64,000 bases of DNA from Anastatus disparis (GCA_017163975.1 JAFFSR010000227.1:6128501-6192500); one strand, 5' to 3'. Shown: positions 1 through 11,140, counted from the first letter of the stretch. Translations and numbers: made by a program. The notes: generated by a model not told the origin, from the sequence alone.

Positions 1-600
1 AACTAAACGAAAATTAACATTTTTTACATGTTTATTTTCGCAAATAATTATATTACATGATTGAATTCAGAATCGTTTTGAAATTCGATACATATTAAAT
101 TCTAATAAAATTCAATATTATCAGTTGGTAACTTTAGCTACTGATGCTATTTTATTATTGATAAAATAGCATCGGTGAATTTTCCGACAAATTTAAAATA
201 TATACTAATAAAATTTCATAAAATACAATTTACTGCAAAATTTTATTCGCATTTATAAATATGAAGAGAATTATTTAAATTCTCGATTAAGGTTAAAATT
301 TCAATCTCAAACTCAACTTATTCTTGCTTTTTTTATGAAAAAAGTTCAATCATTCCCTTGAAAAAAATATAATCATCGTAGATAACCACCTAACTAAGAA
401 CGAGTGGTTAGAAAGATTGAAATGCGGTAGTATATTGCTGATTAGAGTAATGAAAACTTTTCAGTTTAAATAAAAAGGTTGGGCTCATTCTCATTTCAAA
501 ATTAATTTTAATATCAATTATTTCAATCCGAATTTCACATATTATTAAAAATGAACAAAATTTTTACCTTAATTTTTTTATATATACTGATCTTATTTTG
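1..600. other. Non-coding AT-rich stretch
   Basis: No gene, splice-bounded exon or clear repeat was recognised before the foldback element that begins at about 602. A short local inverted repeat around 147-170 (gatgctattttatt / ataaaatagcatc) is the only structure seen. Confidence 0.5.
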
Positions 601-601
601 T

Positions 602-1031
602 TATATGATCATATCTCCACAACTTTTAATCTTTTGGTGATATGTCATTTTACAGCTGTCACTGGGTAGCGAATAATGCACACTATTCAAACTAGGTTCA
701 CACCTTTTGTACAATCTTGTTCCTCTATTTTTTATGTATATAGTGAATGTGCCACCAATGCTCCAGTAGATATTTCTATAAAACGTAAATTTTTACATGG
801 ATAAAAGTTCGGAAATTTTATCCATGTAAAAATTTTCGTTTTATAGAAATATCTACTGGAGCATTGGTGGCACATTCACCATATACATAAAAAATAGAGG
901 AACAAGATTGTACAAAAGATGTAAACCTAGTTTTAATAGTGTGCATTATTCGCTACCCAGTAACAGCAGTAAAATGACTTTTCAAAAACATTATAAAAAA
1001 ATTAAAAGTTGTGGAGATATGCTCATATATA
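602..1031. repeat. Foldback (long inverted repeat) element, about 430 bp
   Basis: The left arm (about 602-806) and right arm (about 817-1031) are reverse complements at roughly 95% by eye, with a loop of only about 10 bases. The outer ends pair through ATCTCCACAACTTTTAA. The arms then stay matched through the blocks ACTGGGTAGCGAATAATGCA and CCACCAATGCTCCAGTAGAT to the centre. There is no coding potential. This is the form of a MITE or foldback DNA transposon; the ends lie in TATA-type sequence, so a TA target duplication is possible but not proven. A transcript would form a long near-perfect hairpin. Confidence 0.85.
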
Positions 1032-2929
1032 AACTAAAGTTTTGATAGTACAATATAATTATAAACTGTACAATAATTTAATTTAGTAAAAATTGAAAAT
1101 TTTTTTAGATTTTTGAATCAATTAAATTTTTATTTAGAATTTCATTACATTCAATAAAGAAGTTGTAATGAAAAAAAATTGAAAAATTATTGAAAAATGC
1201 AAAGTAAAAATAATAGTACCAATTTAGAATATAATCTGTTTATAAAATACAAAAAAAATTCCGTTAACATAAATTCAAATTTGTATCAAATTCACTTAAT
1301 AATAAAGTTAGGATAAAAAAAGAACTTTAAAAAGTATCAATAAACATTAAAATTATAAAGTACTCTTATTTCTACAAATACAAATTCTAAGATTACTTCA
1401 ATACGAACACTCTGGTTTATTAAGATAAGCACTCGGTTGTGATTCGAAAAGTGAATCATCCATAAAGTTAAAAATTTTTTGAATTTAAATAAATTTTATT
1501 TTGTTTTAAATTTATTTAATAAAGTTTTAAAAAAGTATAGATAAATATAAAACAGAATTTATAAAGCATTTTAAACAGCCCGTATATGCAAGTTTTAAAA
1601 TTTCAATGAAAAATAATTTGAAAATTAATGTAATTATTTAAAGAGTATTAAGAATTAATACTCCATTATTTACCATGAGAATTTGAGAAATAAAATTTTT
1701 ATAAAGCTATTTTATTCTTTTTATAAAATAAAGGAAAAAAAATTGTATAAATTACAACTTGTAGTTCCGAAAACTAGCTTCGTAGGCATAAGCGAGAATC
1801 TATGTTAGTATTTCACCTGTTAGTAATCATTTGTGTCAGTCTACAGTATTCTCGTGTGCAAGAATTCCCATGTGCTGAAACTCCCCGTAGTTCATCTAAT
1901 CTGATCGACTTAATTAGTTTCTCGTGAAAATAAGCGTAAATAATTCTTAAAATGTTGAATAAAATTTAAGCTAAACAGAGCTTTTATAATTAATGAATCA
2001 ATGGAATGTAAAAAAATGAATTCTCGGTGCAGGTAATGCTATTTGATACATTAAAAATAAAGTATGTGCTAAAATAAATACGAAAAATAACACTTAAGAA
2101 CTATTTTCTTACTTTTACGTAAGTTAATTTATTTATTAACTTTGTTTAAGACTCTTATTTTAAATTGGATACGAATACTTATCAATTAACATTAAATTAT
2201 TGATTTTTAGTAACTTAGGAAGAGGCGTGAATTTTCTACATCTGTTTGCATTATGATATATTATTATTATTGATTTCAAATAAATGTGGTTTATATATTA
2301 TATGCCATTCGTTAAATAAATTGATATCAATCAATCAATCAATCAATTTTTTTTTTGTCTCACTGAGTTTTTCTTATTCGTGTGAATATTTTCAAACATC
2401 AGTCGAGAAAAAATTTGAAAGGGATAAAAAAATTCACAATTTTGCCTACTGCCATTGTTTGGCAAAACAAAGATTTAGATAACTTTTTTGTATTTTCTGG
2501 CTTGATTCGTAAAACTTTTAGTTTTTGCATCTCGATAACAGAAGAGATTGATTTTTTGACATATATTAATAATAGATTATATAATAATATTCGATATTTT
2601 TCAAATGTATATTGTATTGACGTTTGGGTTGTTTAATGAAAAAATGTATTATATCCGTAATATAGAATACAAAAAAATAATAGACCCGTATTTTTTTGTT
2701 TTTTTAAACATGTTGAATTATAAGAGTTACAGCCGATATAAATTAATACAACTTTAATATATACAGATATAGTACCATGATATTTAATCGTCCCTATGTA
2801 AACACATCATGACGTCATACCAATTTCAACTACCTTCATCTCTTTAAGCTTTTTTTTAATGATAAAAAAAATGTGTATCCTTTATTTTTTTGCGACTGGC
2901 ATAAACGATTTGTAATAAGACCTTGTCGT
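1032..2929. other. Non-coding AT-rich stretch with a short AATC microsatellite
   Basis: The only structure seen is a short tandem AATC run at about 2326-2347. Two overlapping open frames at 2246-2636 are low-complexity AT-rich translations without splice or start context and are not called as genes. Confidence 0.5.
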
Positions 2930-3124
2930 CATTTATTTTATTTAATGTCGCTGTATTTATGCTATCATTACGATGTTAATTAGCGACGGAGGTCATCAGT
3001 GTGTTTTTGGAACAAAGCACATGTAACGCACAGTGGTGCTTGTATAAAAACGGCTGAGAGCGGAATTCGAGCTCGGAATTTCGAGATTACGAATCCATCG
3101 CTCTACCGACTGAGTCACCGAGAC
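2930..3124 (-). mobile_element. tRNA-derived SINE copy 1
   Basis: Read on the minus strand, this has a tRNA-like head with an A-box (GACTCAGTCGGTAGAGCG) and a diverged B-box. The family body (CAAGCACCACTGTG, ACATGTGCTTTGTTCC, CGTCGCTAATTAACATCG) follows, then the tail GACATTAAATAAAATAAA. The word AGACCTTGT appears just upstream (about 2918) and again at the head junction (about 3120), so a target-site duplication is possible, though part of it may belong to the SINE. The head is too diverged in the anticodon stem to be a working tRNA gene. Confidence 0.88.
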
Positions 3125-4356
3125 CTTGTTTTGCGTACTCTATCTGACGGATATAAACATTTTTCTTAATGGAACAACCAAATTTAAATATAATATGTAA
3201 TTTTTTATAAATTTTAATAGAAAAAGATTTTTTTAATTTCTTTTACCATACCTGATTATATTGTAAAGTTAATTTTAGTATGAATAAAAATTTATTTAAA
3301 ATTTACAAAATAATCTTTTAACAATTTTACTTATTATATTTGAAGTGCATTAAAAAATTACTCCTATACCTCATACTCAATAATCACGATAACAAAATGC
3401 GTTTAAGAAAATAAACTATATTTTTTTGCAAATTTTATCTGTTATCAAACAACAAAATTTGCGAGTTTGAAAATTTAATAATATCTACTTTTTAAAAAAA
3501 CACAAGATATATTCGGGTAAATGCACATAAAATTAAAAATAAAATAAAATGTTTATAAACTTTTAAATTAAGCATTTCATAAATTTAAATAGCTACAGCT
3601 TATACCGCAAAAATGTTTTAAAAAGCATTTATTAATTTAATATTTTAATGTTTGGTATGAAAAAGAAAAACATTAACGAAAATTTGTACATTAATACACA
3701 TTTATATTTTCTGCAATAATATGTAGCTATATTTTATCATGTATTTTCTTTTAATTTTATTGTAAACGAAAATCTTTCTATTTTGGAAAAGCATTTTCGA
3801 TGCAAAAGTCTGTCATATAGAGCTTAAGAGTCTACGAATAATACATTCGAATATTCCATTTCCGTAAAACTTTTTTTAACGTAAAAATATAGAATCAAAA
3901 TACATGAGTTGAAACGCTGAAATTTTTATAAATATTTTGTTGAAATTCAAAAGAAAAGTATTAAAAGAAAACAGTACGTTTTGATGAAAAATAACAAATT
4001 GAAATAAAAGAATAGCAGGATACGAAAAATATATATTTTTTTGGACTGTATTTGAACCGACCGATTTTTTGTATTATCTGAAGCATTCTGTTGTACGTTT
4101 ACGCAGTATGAAAACGAAAAATTAATTGGAGAAAAGAAATTTTTTCGATTTTATAAATAACAAACTATTTAGAGAATATCTATCATCTTTTATCGCATGT
4201 GAATTCATCTTAATTTCTATAAAATAGCTGAGTAAATTGAAAAAAATGAGAAATTCCAGGTACATTATTATAAAGAATCGTTTGACGATGAAGTATGCAA
4301 AAACGAAAAACTAATAAATGAATAGAAAAAGATTAAAATTAATCTGAAAAAGTAAC

Positions 4357-4364
4357 CTTTTTCT
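4357..4364. repeat. Target-site duplication, left copy
   Basis: CTTTTTCT directly precedes the left terminal inverted repeat and recurs at 6272-6279 after the right one. The matching place in unit B (about 10002) has one uninterrupted T-rich copy, CCTTTTTTTCTAGCG. Confidence 0.8.
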
Positions 4365-4512
4365 CGAGGGGCTATTCACTTAAAAAAAAGTGTCAAAATG
4401 ATTACAGATTTCATATGATTTCAAATGATTTCAAAATGATTTCAAATGATTTCAGAAATATATTTTTATACTTGTAATTTTAAACATTTTCAAAACAGCC
4501 TATGGTAGGCAG

Positions 4513-4623
4513 TGATTTCAAATGATTTCAAATGATTTCAAGCAAATTTTCTATGATTTCAAATGATTTCAAGCAAATTTTCTATGATTTCAAATGATTT
4601 CAAGCAAATTTTTTATGATTTCA
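4513..4623 (+). repeat. 31-bp tandem repeat in the left subterminal region of the transposon
   Basis: Three near-identical units, each with two TGATTTCA words followed by AGCAAATTTTCTA, lie about 150 bp inside the left terminus. The matching right-hand array (6111-6231) uses the same octamer without the AGCAAATTTT spacer. Confidence 0.8.
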
Positions 4624-5104
4624 AATAATTCCGATAATTAAAATTAATATTTATGAAGGTTAAGCTTACTTTAAATTATAATCCCTAAATCGTCATTATT
4701 GAATCATATAAAAATTAAAATAATACCTATATTTTAACACCACAAAAATAAAATAAAAAAAACAAAGAAATTGCATAATTAAAACAAAAACTTTTTATCA
4801 CTTTAGTAAAGAAAAAGACCAACAATGTGTTCAATAATAATAAAATTATTCTAGATTTGTACTTACATTGGCTATGTGCATAGCAGAAAACACAAAGTTA
4901 AACTGAACTGACAGTTGTAAAATAAATGAGTATGGACAAATTATAAACACGCATCAACATGCACATTATACATAGTATATTATTTACCGAGGGAGTAAAA
5001 ACGAAAAATATCTGAAACCGTATGTAAATAAGCACCCAAGCCGAAGGCGAGGGTGATAAACATACGATTTAAGGCATTTTTTATTTACTCCCATGGTGAA
5101 TATA

Positions 5105-5198
5105 CGATTTTTTTACACAGGCAGCGTACAGTGGGTACTTTACTGTTCGCTGGGAGGAAGTAAAGTACTCACTGTACGCGCCCTGTGTAAAAAAATCT
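5105..5198. repeat. Hairpin 1 inside the transposon
   Basis: The left arm (5105-5141) pairs with the right arm (5161-5198) through TTTTTTTACACAGG and GTACAGTG, with a loop of about 20 bases. The match is imperfect but long. Confidence 0.8.
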
Positions 5199-5215
5199 AT
5201 TTTCGACGACCGACT

Positions 5216-5357
5216 ATGGTCAATGTCCCAATTGCTACTCGCTGTTAGAAATGAACCTATTACTAACCGCTCAATGTTATTTAGATACAAAAAAAAAATT
5301 TTAACAATGAACGGCTAGTAATAGGTTCGTGAGTAGCAATTGGGACATTGACCATAT
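5216..5357. repeat. Hairpin 2 inside the transposon
   Basis: The left arm (5216-5279) and right arm (5303-5357) are reverse complements through TATGGTCAATGTCCCAATTG and GAACCTATTACTA. The left arm has about 10 extra bases, so the pairing has one bulge. Confidence 0.85.
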
Positions 5358-6655
5358 AGCATAACTTTTGTTTTTAACTGAATGTTGTATACCTAGCTTG
5401 AATTTCAGGCTCGAACTTATAATCGACACTCAATCCTTAAATAGGGCATTTTATTCTTATTTTTTTATGATGAGGAAGTAAGATAAAATAATATTTGAAA
5501 ACTGAGTGTCGCCTATGAATTCTAGTTTTAGTTATAATGTTTGTATAACATAAAATTAAATTTTTTAAACACAAAGTTAGTTTAAAAAATTGACCAACAT
5601 AAGAGCTATGATCGAAAAACTTATCAGCCGTGTGTGACAGATACAAAGAGGGAAATTCAAATATAAGTAAATAATGCTTATTTACTTATTTATAGATCTT
5701 ATTTAAATTTTTTGATACTATTTCTTTTTTTCATTTTTCACATATATTCTTTTTTATTTGTTTTGATATAAATTATCTTTTACATAAAAATTTTTTGTGC
5801 GATGCGTTTTGCTTATGATTAAAATCATTCATTTTTTTTCAATTACAGAAAAAAATTCTTATAAATATTAATATATTATATATGGATACTATTCCCCAAA
5901 AATCAAAAATTATTTTATTTATCAGAGCAGCTCATATTAATCTGGTATTTAAATAATATTTAGTATTATATTTCTGGTAATATTTTAAATTGTAAACTAA
6001 ATACAAAAATATTCATTGATTGCAATGATTTCAAATGATTTCAATGATTTCAATTTTAATAGTTTTGATTTCGGTAATCATATTGTGCACATAAAATTTA
6101 AAAAATATTTCAATGATTTCAAATGATTTCAATGATTTCAAATGATTTCAATGATTTCAAAAGATTCCAATGATTTCAAATGATTTCAATGATTTCAAAT
6201 GATTTCAATACTGATTTCAACTGATTTCATCTGAAGGTGGTCAATGATTTCTTATAGTGAATAGCCCCTCGCTTTTTCTAACGTGTAGAAATCGAGAATC
6301 GAGCAATTACTATGAAATATCAATTTACGTTAATCTTTTTCAAAAATCAATTTGTACTATCCTAAAATTCAATTAATTTTTATTCTTCATTTGTTAGAAA
6401 ATTGAATATTTTTTATCTTTGACGAAGTTCCATAACGAACACTTCTGTTCTCGTTTTAAATGGTTTTTTCTTTTGCTAAATGAAGATAATAGTTTATATA
6501 AAATAAACAAATAAATATATGCATGTTGCCCAGAAAAAGATTCATTATTGTTAAGAATATTCATTGTTAAGAATGACAGAACTTAATTCCGGTGATGATG
6601 AATATATCGGTTACATATACTTATTCAAGTGATAATAACCAATAACTCTATATGT

Positions 6656-6816
6656 AATTTTAACTATATTTGATTATTTTAAAATAATACCTATAATTTA
6701 CTCTAATTAACGTTCTAATCGTAACAATTCCAACAATTTCAATTTTAACTATATTTGATTATTTTAAAATAATGCCTATAATTTACTCTAATTAACGTTC
6801 TAATCGTAACAATTCC
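6656..6816 (+). repeat. Local tandem duplication, period about 85 bp
   Basis: The run from TTTTAACTATATTTGATTAT to CGTAACAATTCC is present twice in succession (6656-6731 and 6741-6816) with one or two differences. Unit B (about 10420-10485) has only one copy, so the duplication arose after the units split, or a copy was lost from unit B. Confidence 0.85.
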
Positions 6817-7403
6817 GATCAACTCTCAAAATTTCTTTTTTATTTTATCATCGATATATCATTTTTCATTATAGAATAATCTTAATTTTTTTAAATATAA
6901 AAGATTCTGTTTTTATTGTCACGTTATAAATACTATTGATATGCTATAATGCTAAGCATAAATGCAATTTTGCCGATAAAAGATCATGATGAATTTTTAA
7001 ATGTCTGTGTTTTTTATTCTTTTAAGTTTGTCAATTACCTCATAACTTATATCTTTCTTAGCATATTTTATTAAATTTTATAAAAGAGCTATGTTAATAA
7101 ACTTTTATAAATAGGTAATTAATAAACTTTTCATTTACTTGATAAGCAATTAAGTAGACTAATTAGAAAATAAGATTTTTTCAATTTTACGTACAATTGA
7201 AAACTTATTAATGATCAATGTAATGAAAACACTGATTAGAAATATTTACACACCTAAAAATAATGAATTTATGTTTTCATGAATTAAAAGTATCATAAAA
7301 ATTTAATAACTATCACATTAAAAATTAATATAAAATAATAGCAAAAATTTGTAGAAAAAAATTGTATTTTAGCTAATGACGGGGTGTTAAGATGTCGTCA
7401 AAT

Positions 7404-7466
7404 CGTGTTGCGAGAACAGTAGACAGTCGAGGGCGCCCTCGACTATCTACTGTTTTCGCAACAAAC
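7404..7466. repeat. GC-rich hairpin in unit A
   Basis: GTTGCGAGAACAGTAGACAG and its approximate reverse complement close on the self-complementary centre GAGGGCGCCCTC. The corresponding locus in unit B (about 11244-11432) has the same arm words separated by about 150 bp of other sequence. Confidence 0.8.
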
Positions 7467-8730
7467 TCGCTCCGTATTCTTTCTTTTCTCGCTTCTTCTT
7501 TTATTTATTGTTAAATTAAAAAAAGGCCCGTATTCATCCTTCTTCTATTTATTTGTAAATGACATGATTAATTTAATATAAAAAACATTTTTCTTACTCA
7601 AATAAGAAATATCAAATAAATATTATTTTTCTAATAATATTTTTTTCTTATTGAATCTAAAGCCTATAATATCTGTTGTTAACAGCAAGAATTAATTTTG
7701 AAAACTTTTTTAAAAAGATAAAAATATTTGAAAAATGAAATCTGATTATTTTATATACATCGTGTTAGCCAAATATCAACCAGAACTTATACAGATTTAT
7801 GCATATTCAAATCTGCTTAAAACAGAATTGAGAACCATTTACTGATACTAATGAAATAAAATAATTTCAGATTTTAATAATAAGAAATTTTATATTATAT
7901 TTAATAATTTTCAAAGAAAAACTTCGGCACTTTGAGCCTAGGACGTCTTATCAGGAAATTTCGAGTCGAGTTACTTTGAGTTTCTATGTTATAACCACGA
8001 TATAACATAAGCTGCAATAAAAGTAAAACAAAAGATTGTACAAAACCATATGTAAAAAAAATGCATTTAATTTCTTTTACCATACCTGATTATATTGTAA
8101 AGTTAATTTTAGTATGAATAAAAATTTATTTAAAATTTATAAAATAATCTTATTAAATTTTATTACTATATAATTTTATTTATCATATTTGAAGTGCATT
8201 AAAAAATTATCCCTGTACATCATATTCAATAATCACGATAACAAAATGCGTTTCAGAAAATAAACTATATTTTTCGAAAATTTTATCTTTTATCAAACAA
8301 CAAAATTTGCGAGTAGAAGAATTTAATATTTTAAAAAAAGCACACGTTATATTCGGGTAAATGCACATAAAATTAAAAATAAAATAAAATGTTTATAAAC
8401 TTTTAACTTAAGCATTTCATAAATTTAAATATCTACAACTCGTAATGCAAAAATGTTTTAAAAAGCATTTATTAATTTGACATTTTAATGTTTGGTATGA
8501 AGAAGGAAAACATTAACGAAAATTTGTACATTAATACACATTTGTATCTTCTGTAATAATATATATAGCTACATTTTATCATGTATTTTCTTTTAATTTT
8601 ATTGCAAACGAAAATTTTCTTACTTTGGAAAAGTATTTTCGATGCCAAAGTCTGTCTAGGTAAAAATGATTAAAGTCACTATTACACATGTAAACTAGGT
8701 AGAATATTTTTTTTTTTAATTTTGGTAATT

Positions 8731-8745
8731 AAATATTTTATTTAA
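8731..8745 (-). promoter_or_regulatory. Candidate poly(A) signal of the small secreted-protein gene
   Basis: On the minus strand, AATAAA lies about 75 bases after the stop codon. About 25 bases further on there is a run of A (plus-strand T run at about 8709-8720). The T run may simply be genomic, or it may be the trace of a retro-inserted poly(A) tail. Confidence 0.45.
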
Positions 8746-8816
8746 CGTATTACATTACATTTGCATTTTTTTAATCATTCGTCACTATAAAACATTGGAT
8801 TTCTTCGAAAATGATT

Positions 8817-9083
8817 TCATTGTATGGAACACGTTGGAGCTGCAAAAGCTGCTACGGCTGCCGCCGTACACTTTGTATAAGTAGCTAAGCAAGCTGCTAA
8901 GGCTGGCGTGGCAGCAGCTACAGACAGTGGTACTGCTCCAAAAGTGAAACCTAAAGCCCCATAGCAAGCACCAGCTGCAGCAGCGCAGCCTGCAATTGCT
9001 AAACTGCCTACCATTGGACCGCCGTTTGCTGATTGAATCAATAACACCATAAAAGCAACCATCATCTTCATTTTTCCATCCAT
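8817..9083 (-). CDS. Small secreted Ala/Gly/Cys-rich protein, 88 aa
   Basis: The reading frame starts MDGKMKMMVAFMVLLIQSANG, which looks like a short signal peptide with cleavage near Gly/Gly-Pro. The mature part of about 67 residues is very rich in Ala and Gly, has five Cys, and carries the word CYGALGFTFGAVPLS. Small proteins with a Cys-Tyr...GFTFG-type motif and an Ala-rich body occur in insects, nematodes and fungi as an uncharacterised, zygote-specific-protein-like group; this is family recall, not a search. The ATG at 9083 is preferred over one eight codons upstream because a good 3' splice site (TTATTTTCAG) ends at 9090, just before it, implying an intron in the 5' UTR. AATAAA follows the stop. 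Base composition is clearly higher in G+C than the surroundings. The gene sits in the part of unit B that unit A lacks. Function unknown. Confidence 0.72.
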   Translation of the reverse strand: MDGKMKMMVAFMVLLIQSANGGPMVGSLAIAGCAAAAGACYGALGFTFGAVPLSVAAATPALAACLATYTKCTAAAVAAFAAPTCSIQ

Positions 9084-9326
9084 AGTGAACTGAAAATAAT
9101 ACAACAATGAATATATACATTACTGATTATTAGATTTTAAATTATAAATAACTCTGTTGATAACATTCTAATGTTTATTCAATAATAGTAAAATTGATAT
9201 TTTATAAAACCTATTTAAAGTTGAATTTGTCCAATTACCGGCTCACCGTATATCAAAGAGATGCGGTTGACGAACACACACTCTCGCACGACTACACACG
9301 TAAAAAAAATTTCGGAACATTACATC

Positions 9327-9461
9327 CAGTGTTGGGCAGAGAATCCTGCTTTTGACGTCCAACAGCCAACTTCAGGACATCCAAGTCTATGCTGCCCTGT
9401 GTATACGAATGTTCTGAAGTTGGCTATTAGACGTCAAAGCAGGATTCTCTGCCCAACACTG
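9327..9461. mobile_element. hAT-type MITE, 135 bp, 8-bp target duplication
   Basis: The element begins CAGTGTTGGGCAG and ends with its reverse complement CTGCCCAACACTG. It is flanked on both sides by the perfect 8-bp repeat ATTACATC (9319-9326 and 9462-9469). The arms pair almost fully (9327-9380 with 9409-9461) around a loop of about 28 bases. CAGTG termini with an 8-bp target duplication are the established signature of the hAT superfamily. An open frame spanning it (9261-9494) is a shadow of the hairpin. Confidence 0.92.
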
Positions 9462-10035
9462 ATTACATCGCTGAGCACAAGAGTCTACGAATAATACATT
9501 CGAATATTGCATTTTTGTAAAACTTTTTTCTTACTTAAAAATATAGAATCAAAATACACGAGTTGAAACGCTGAAATTTTTATAAATATTTTGTTGAAAT
9601 TTAAAAGAAAACTGCGAGTTTTGATGAAAAATAACAAATTGAAATAAAAGAATAGCACGATACGAAAAATATAAATTTTTATGGACTGTATTTGAACCGA
9701 CCGATTTTTCGTATTATCTCAAGCATTTTGTTGTACGTTTACGCAGTATGAAAACGAAAAATTAATTGAAGAAAAGAAATTTTTTCTATTTTATAAATAA
9801 CAAACTATTTAGAGAATATCTATCATCTTTTATAGCATGTGAATAATTCATCTTAATTTCTATAAAATACTTGCGTAAATTGAAAAAAATGAGAAATTCC
9901 AGGTACATTATTATAAAAATTCTCTTGACGATGAAGTATGCAAAAACGAAAAACTAATAAAATGAATAGAAAAAGATTAAAATTAATCTGAAAAAGTAAC
10001 CTTTTTTTCTAGCGTATAGAAATCGAGAATTGAGC

Positions 10036-10158
10036 GGAAAAAAGTAGGCACGCTCTAAAGCCGTGCATATCTCGTCTCATGTCACGTGCTGCTCTGAACA
10101 TTCACAGGGCGCATACAACTCATTATTTAACGTGCTTATATGCCTAATACTTTTTTCC
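10036..10158. mobile_element. Small inverted-repeat element (MITE), 123 bp, in unit B only
   Basis: The left end GGAAAAAAGTAGGCACG and right end TGCCTAATACTTTTTTCC are inverted repeats with a small offset. Unit A has the empty site (AATCGAGCAATTAC at about 6298). The flanks GAGC / GTGC could be a 4-bp target duplication with one change. There is no coding potential. Confidence 0.75.
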
Positions 10159-11140
10159 GTGCAATCACTATAAAATATCAATTTATGTTAATCTTTTTCG
10201 AAAAACATTTAGTACTATTCTGAATTTCATTTAATTTTTATTTTTCATTTGTTAGAAAATTCAATATTCTTTATCTTTGATAGAGTTCAAGAATGAACAT
10301 TTCTATTCTCGTTTTAAATGGTTTTTTTTTTTTTTTTTTGCTAAATGAAGAATAGTTTGTATGAACCAAACAAATATATATGCATGTTGCCCAGAAAAAA
10401 AGATTCATTATTATTTTGTAATTTTAACTATATATTTGATTATTTCAAAATAATACCTATAATTTACTCTAATCAACGTTCTTATTTTATCGTCGACATA
10501 TAATTTTTCACCATAGAATAATCTCAATTTTTTTTAATATGAAAGATTCTATTTTTATTGCCACGTTATAAATGTTATTAATATAATGCTATAATGCTAA
10601 GCATAAATGCAATTTTTGCCGATAAAAGATCATGAATTTTTAAATATCTGTATTTTTATTCTTTTAAGTTTGTTAATTACCTCATAACTTATATCTTTCT
10701 TAGCAAATTATTAAATTTTAAAATTTTTATAAAACTTTCATAAATAGGTAGTTAATAAATTTTTGATTTACTTGATAGGCAATTGAGTAGACTAATTAGA
10801 AAATAAGATTTTTTTAATTTTACGTACAATTGAAAACTAATTAATGATCGATGTAATGAAAACACTGATTAGAAATATTTACACAGCTAAGAAAAGTGAA
10901 TTTATGTTCTCATGAATTAAAAGTATCATAAAAATTTAATAACTGTCACATTAAATATAAATATAAAACAATAGCAAAAATTAATAGAAAAAAATTGTAT
11001 TTTAATATCTTTGTACAAAAACCTTTTTTTTTAGATTAATTTATGAATAAAGAACTAACTGTACACTAAATAAGCAAGTATTACCTTGACGGTGTATCTT
11101 AAAAAGAATCTTATAGTGTCCCAAATCACAACCTTGGTCG

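Larger units (their letters stand above)
4365..6271. mobile_element. Non-autonomous DNA transposon, 1,907 bp, 16-bp TIRs, 8-bp target duplication
   Basis: The left end CGAGGGGCTATTCACT (4365-4380) and right end AGTGAATAGCCCCTCG (6256-6271) are perfect 16-bp inverted repeats, flanked by CTTTTTCT on both sides. Unit B gives the empty site. Near both ends are arrays of the octamer TGATTTCA, about 26 copies in total (4413-4455, 4513-4623, 6024-6053, 6111-6231), all in the same orientation. Strong hairpins lie inside at 5105-5198 and 5216-5357. There is no long open frame, so no transposase is encoded here. An 8-bp duplication and subterminal motif clusters are known for hAT and P-type elements, but the CGAGGGG terminus is not the usual hAT CAGxG, so the superfamily is left open. 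Confidence 0.88.
3232..8065. repeat. Tandem segmental duplication, unit A
   Basis: Unit A begins with TTTAATTTCTTTTACCATAC and ends with a run of A followed by TGCA; unit B (8066-12023) begins and ends the same way. Long stretches match at roughly 90% by eye, for example 3510-3720 with 8350-8570 and 3826-4350 with 9479-10000. Unit A uniquely carries the 1,907-bp transposon at 4365-6271 and lacks the small gene found in unit B. No gene is recognised in the shared backbone. Confidence 0.88.

Noticed and set aside
8785..9120. 111-aa alternative frame over the small secreted-protein gene
   Set aside because: It is the out-of-frame shadow of the 88-aa gene. It lacks a signal peptide and any family motif, and its start lies upstream of the likely splice acceptor.
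9261..9494. 77-aa frame
   Set aside because: It spans the hAT-type MITE and its flanks; the translation is a by-product of the hairpin.
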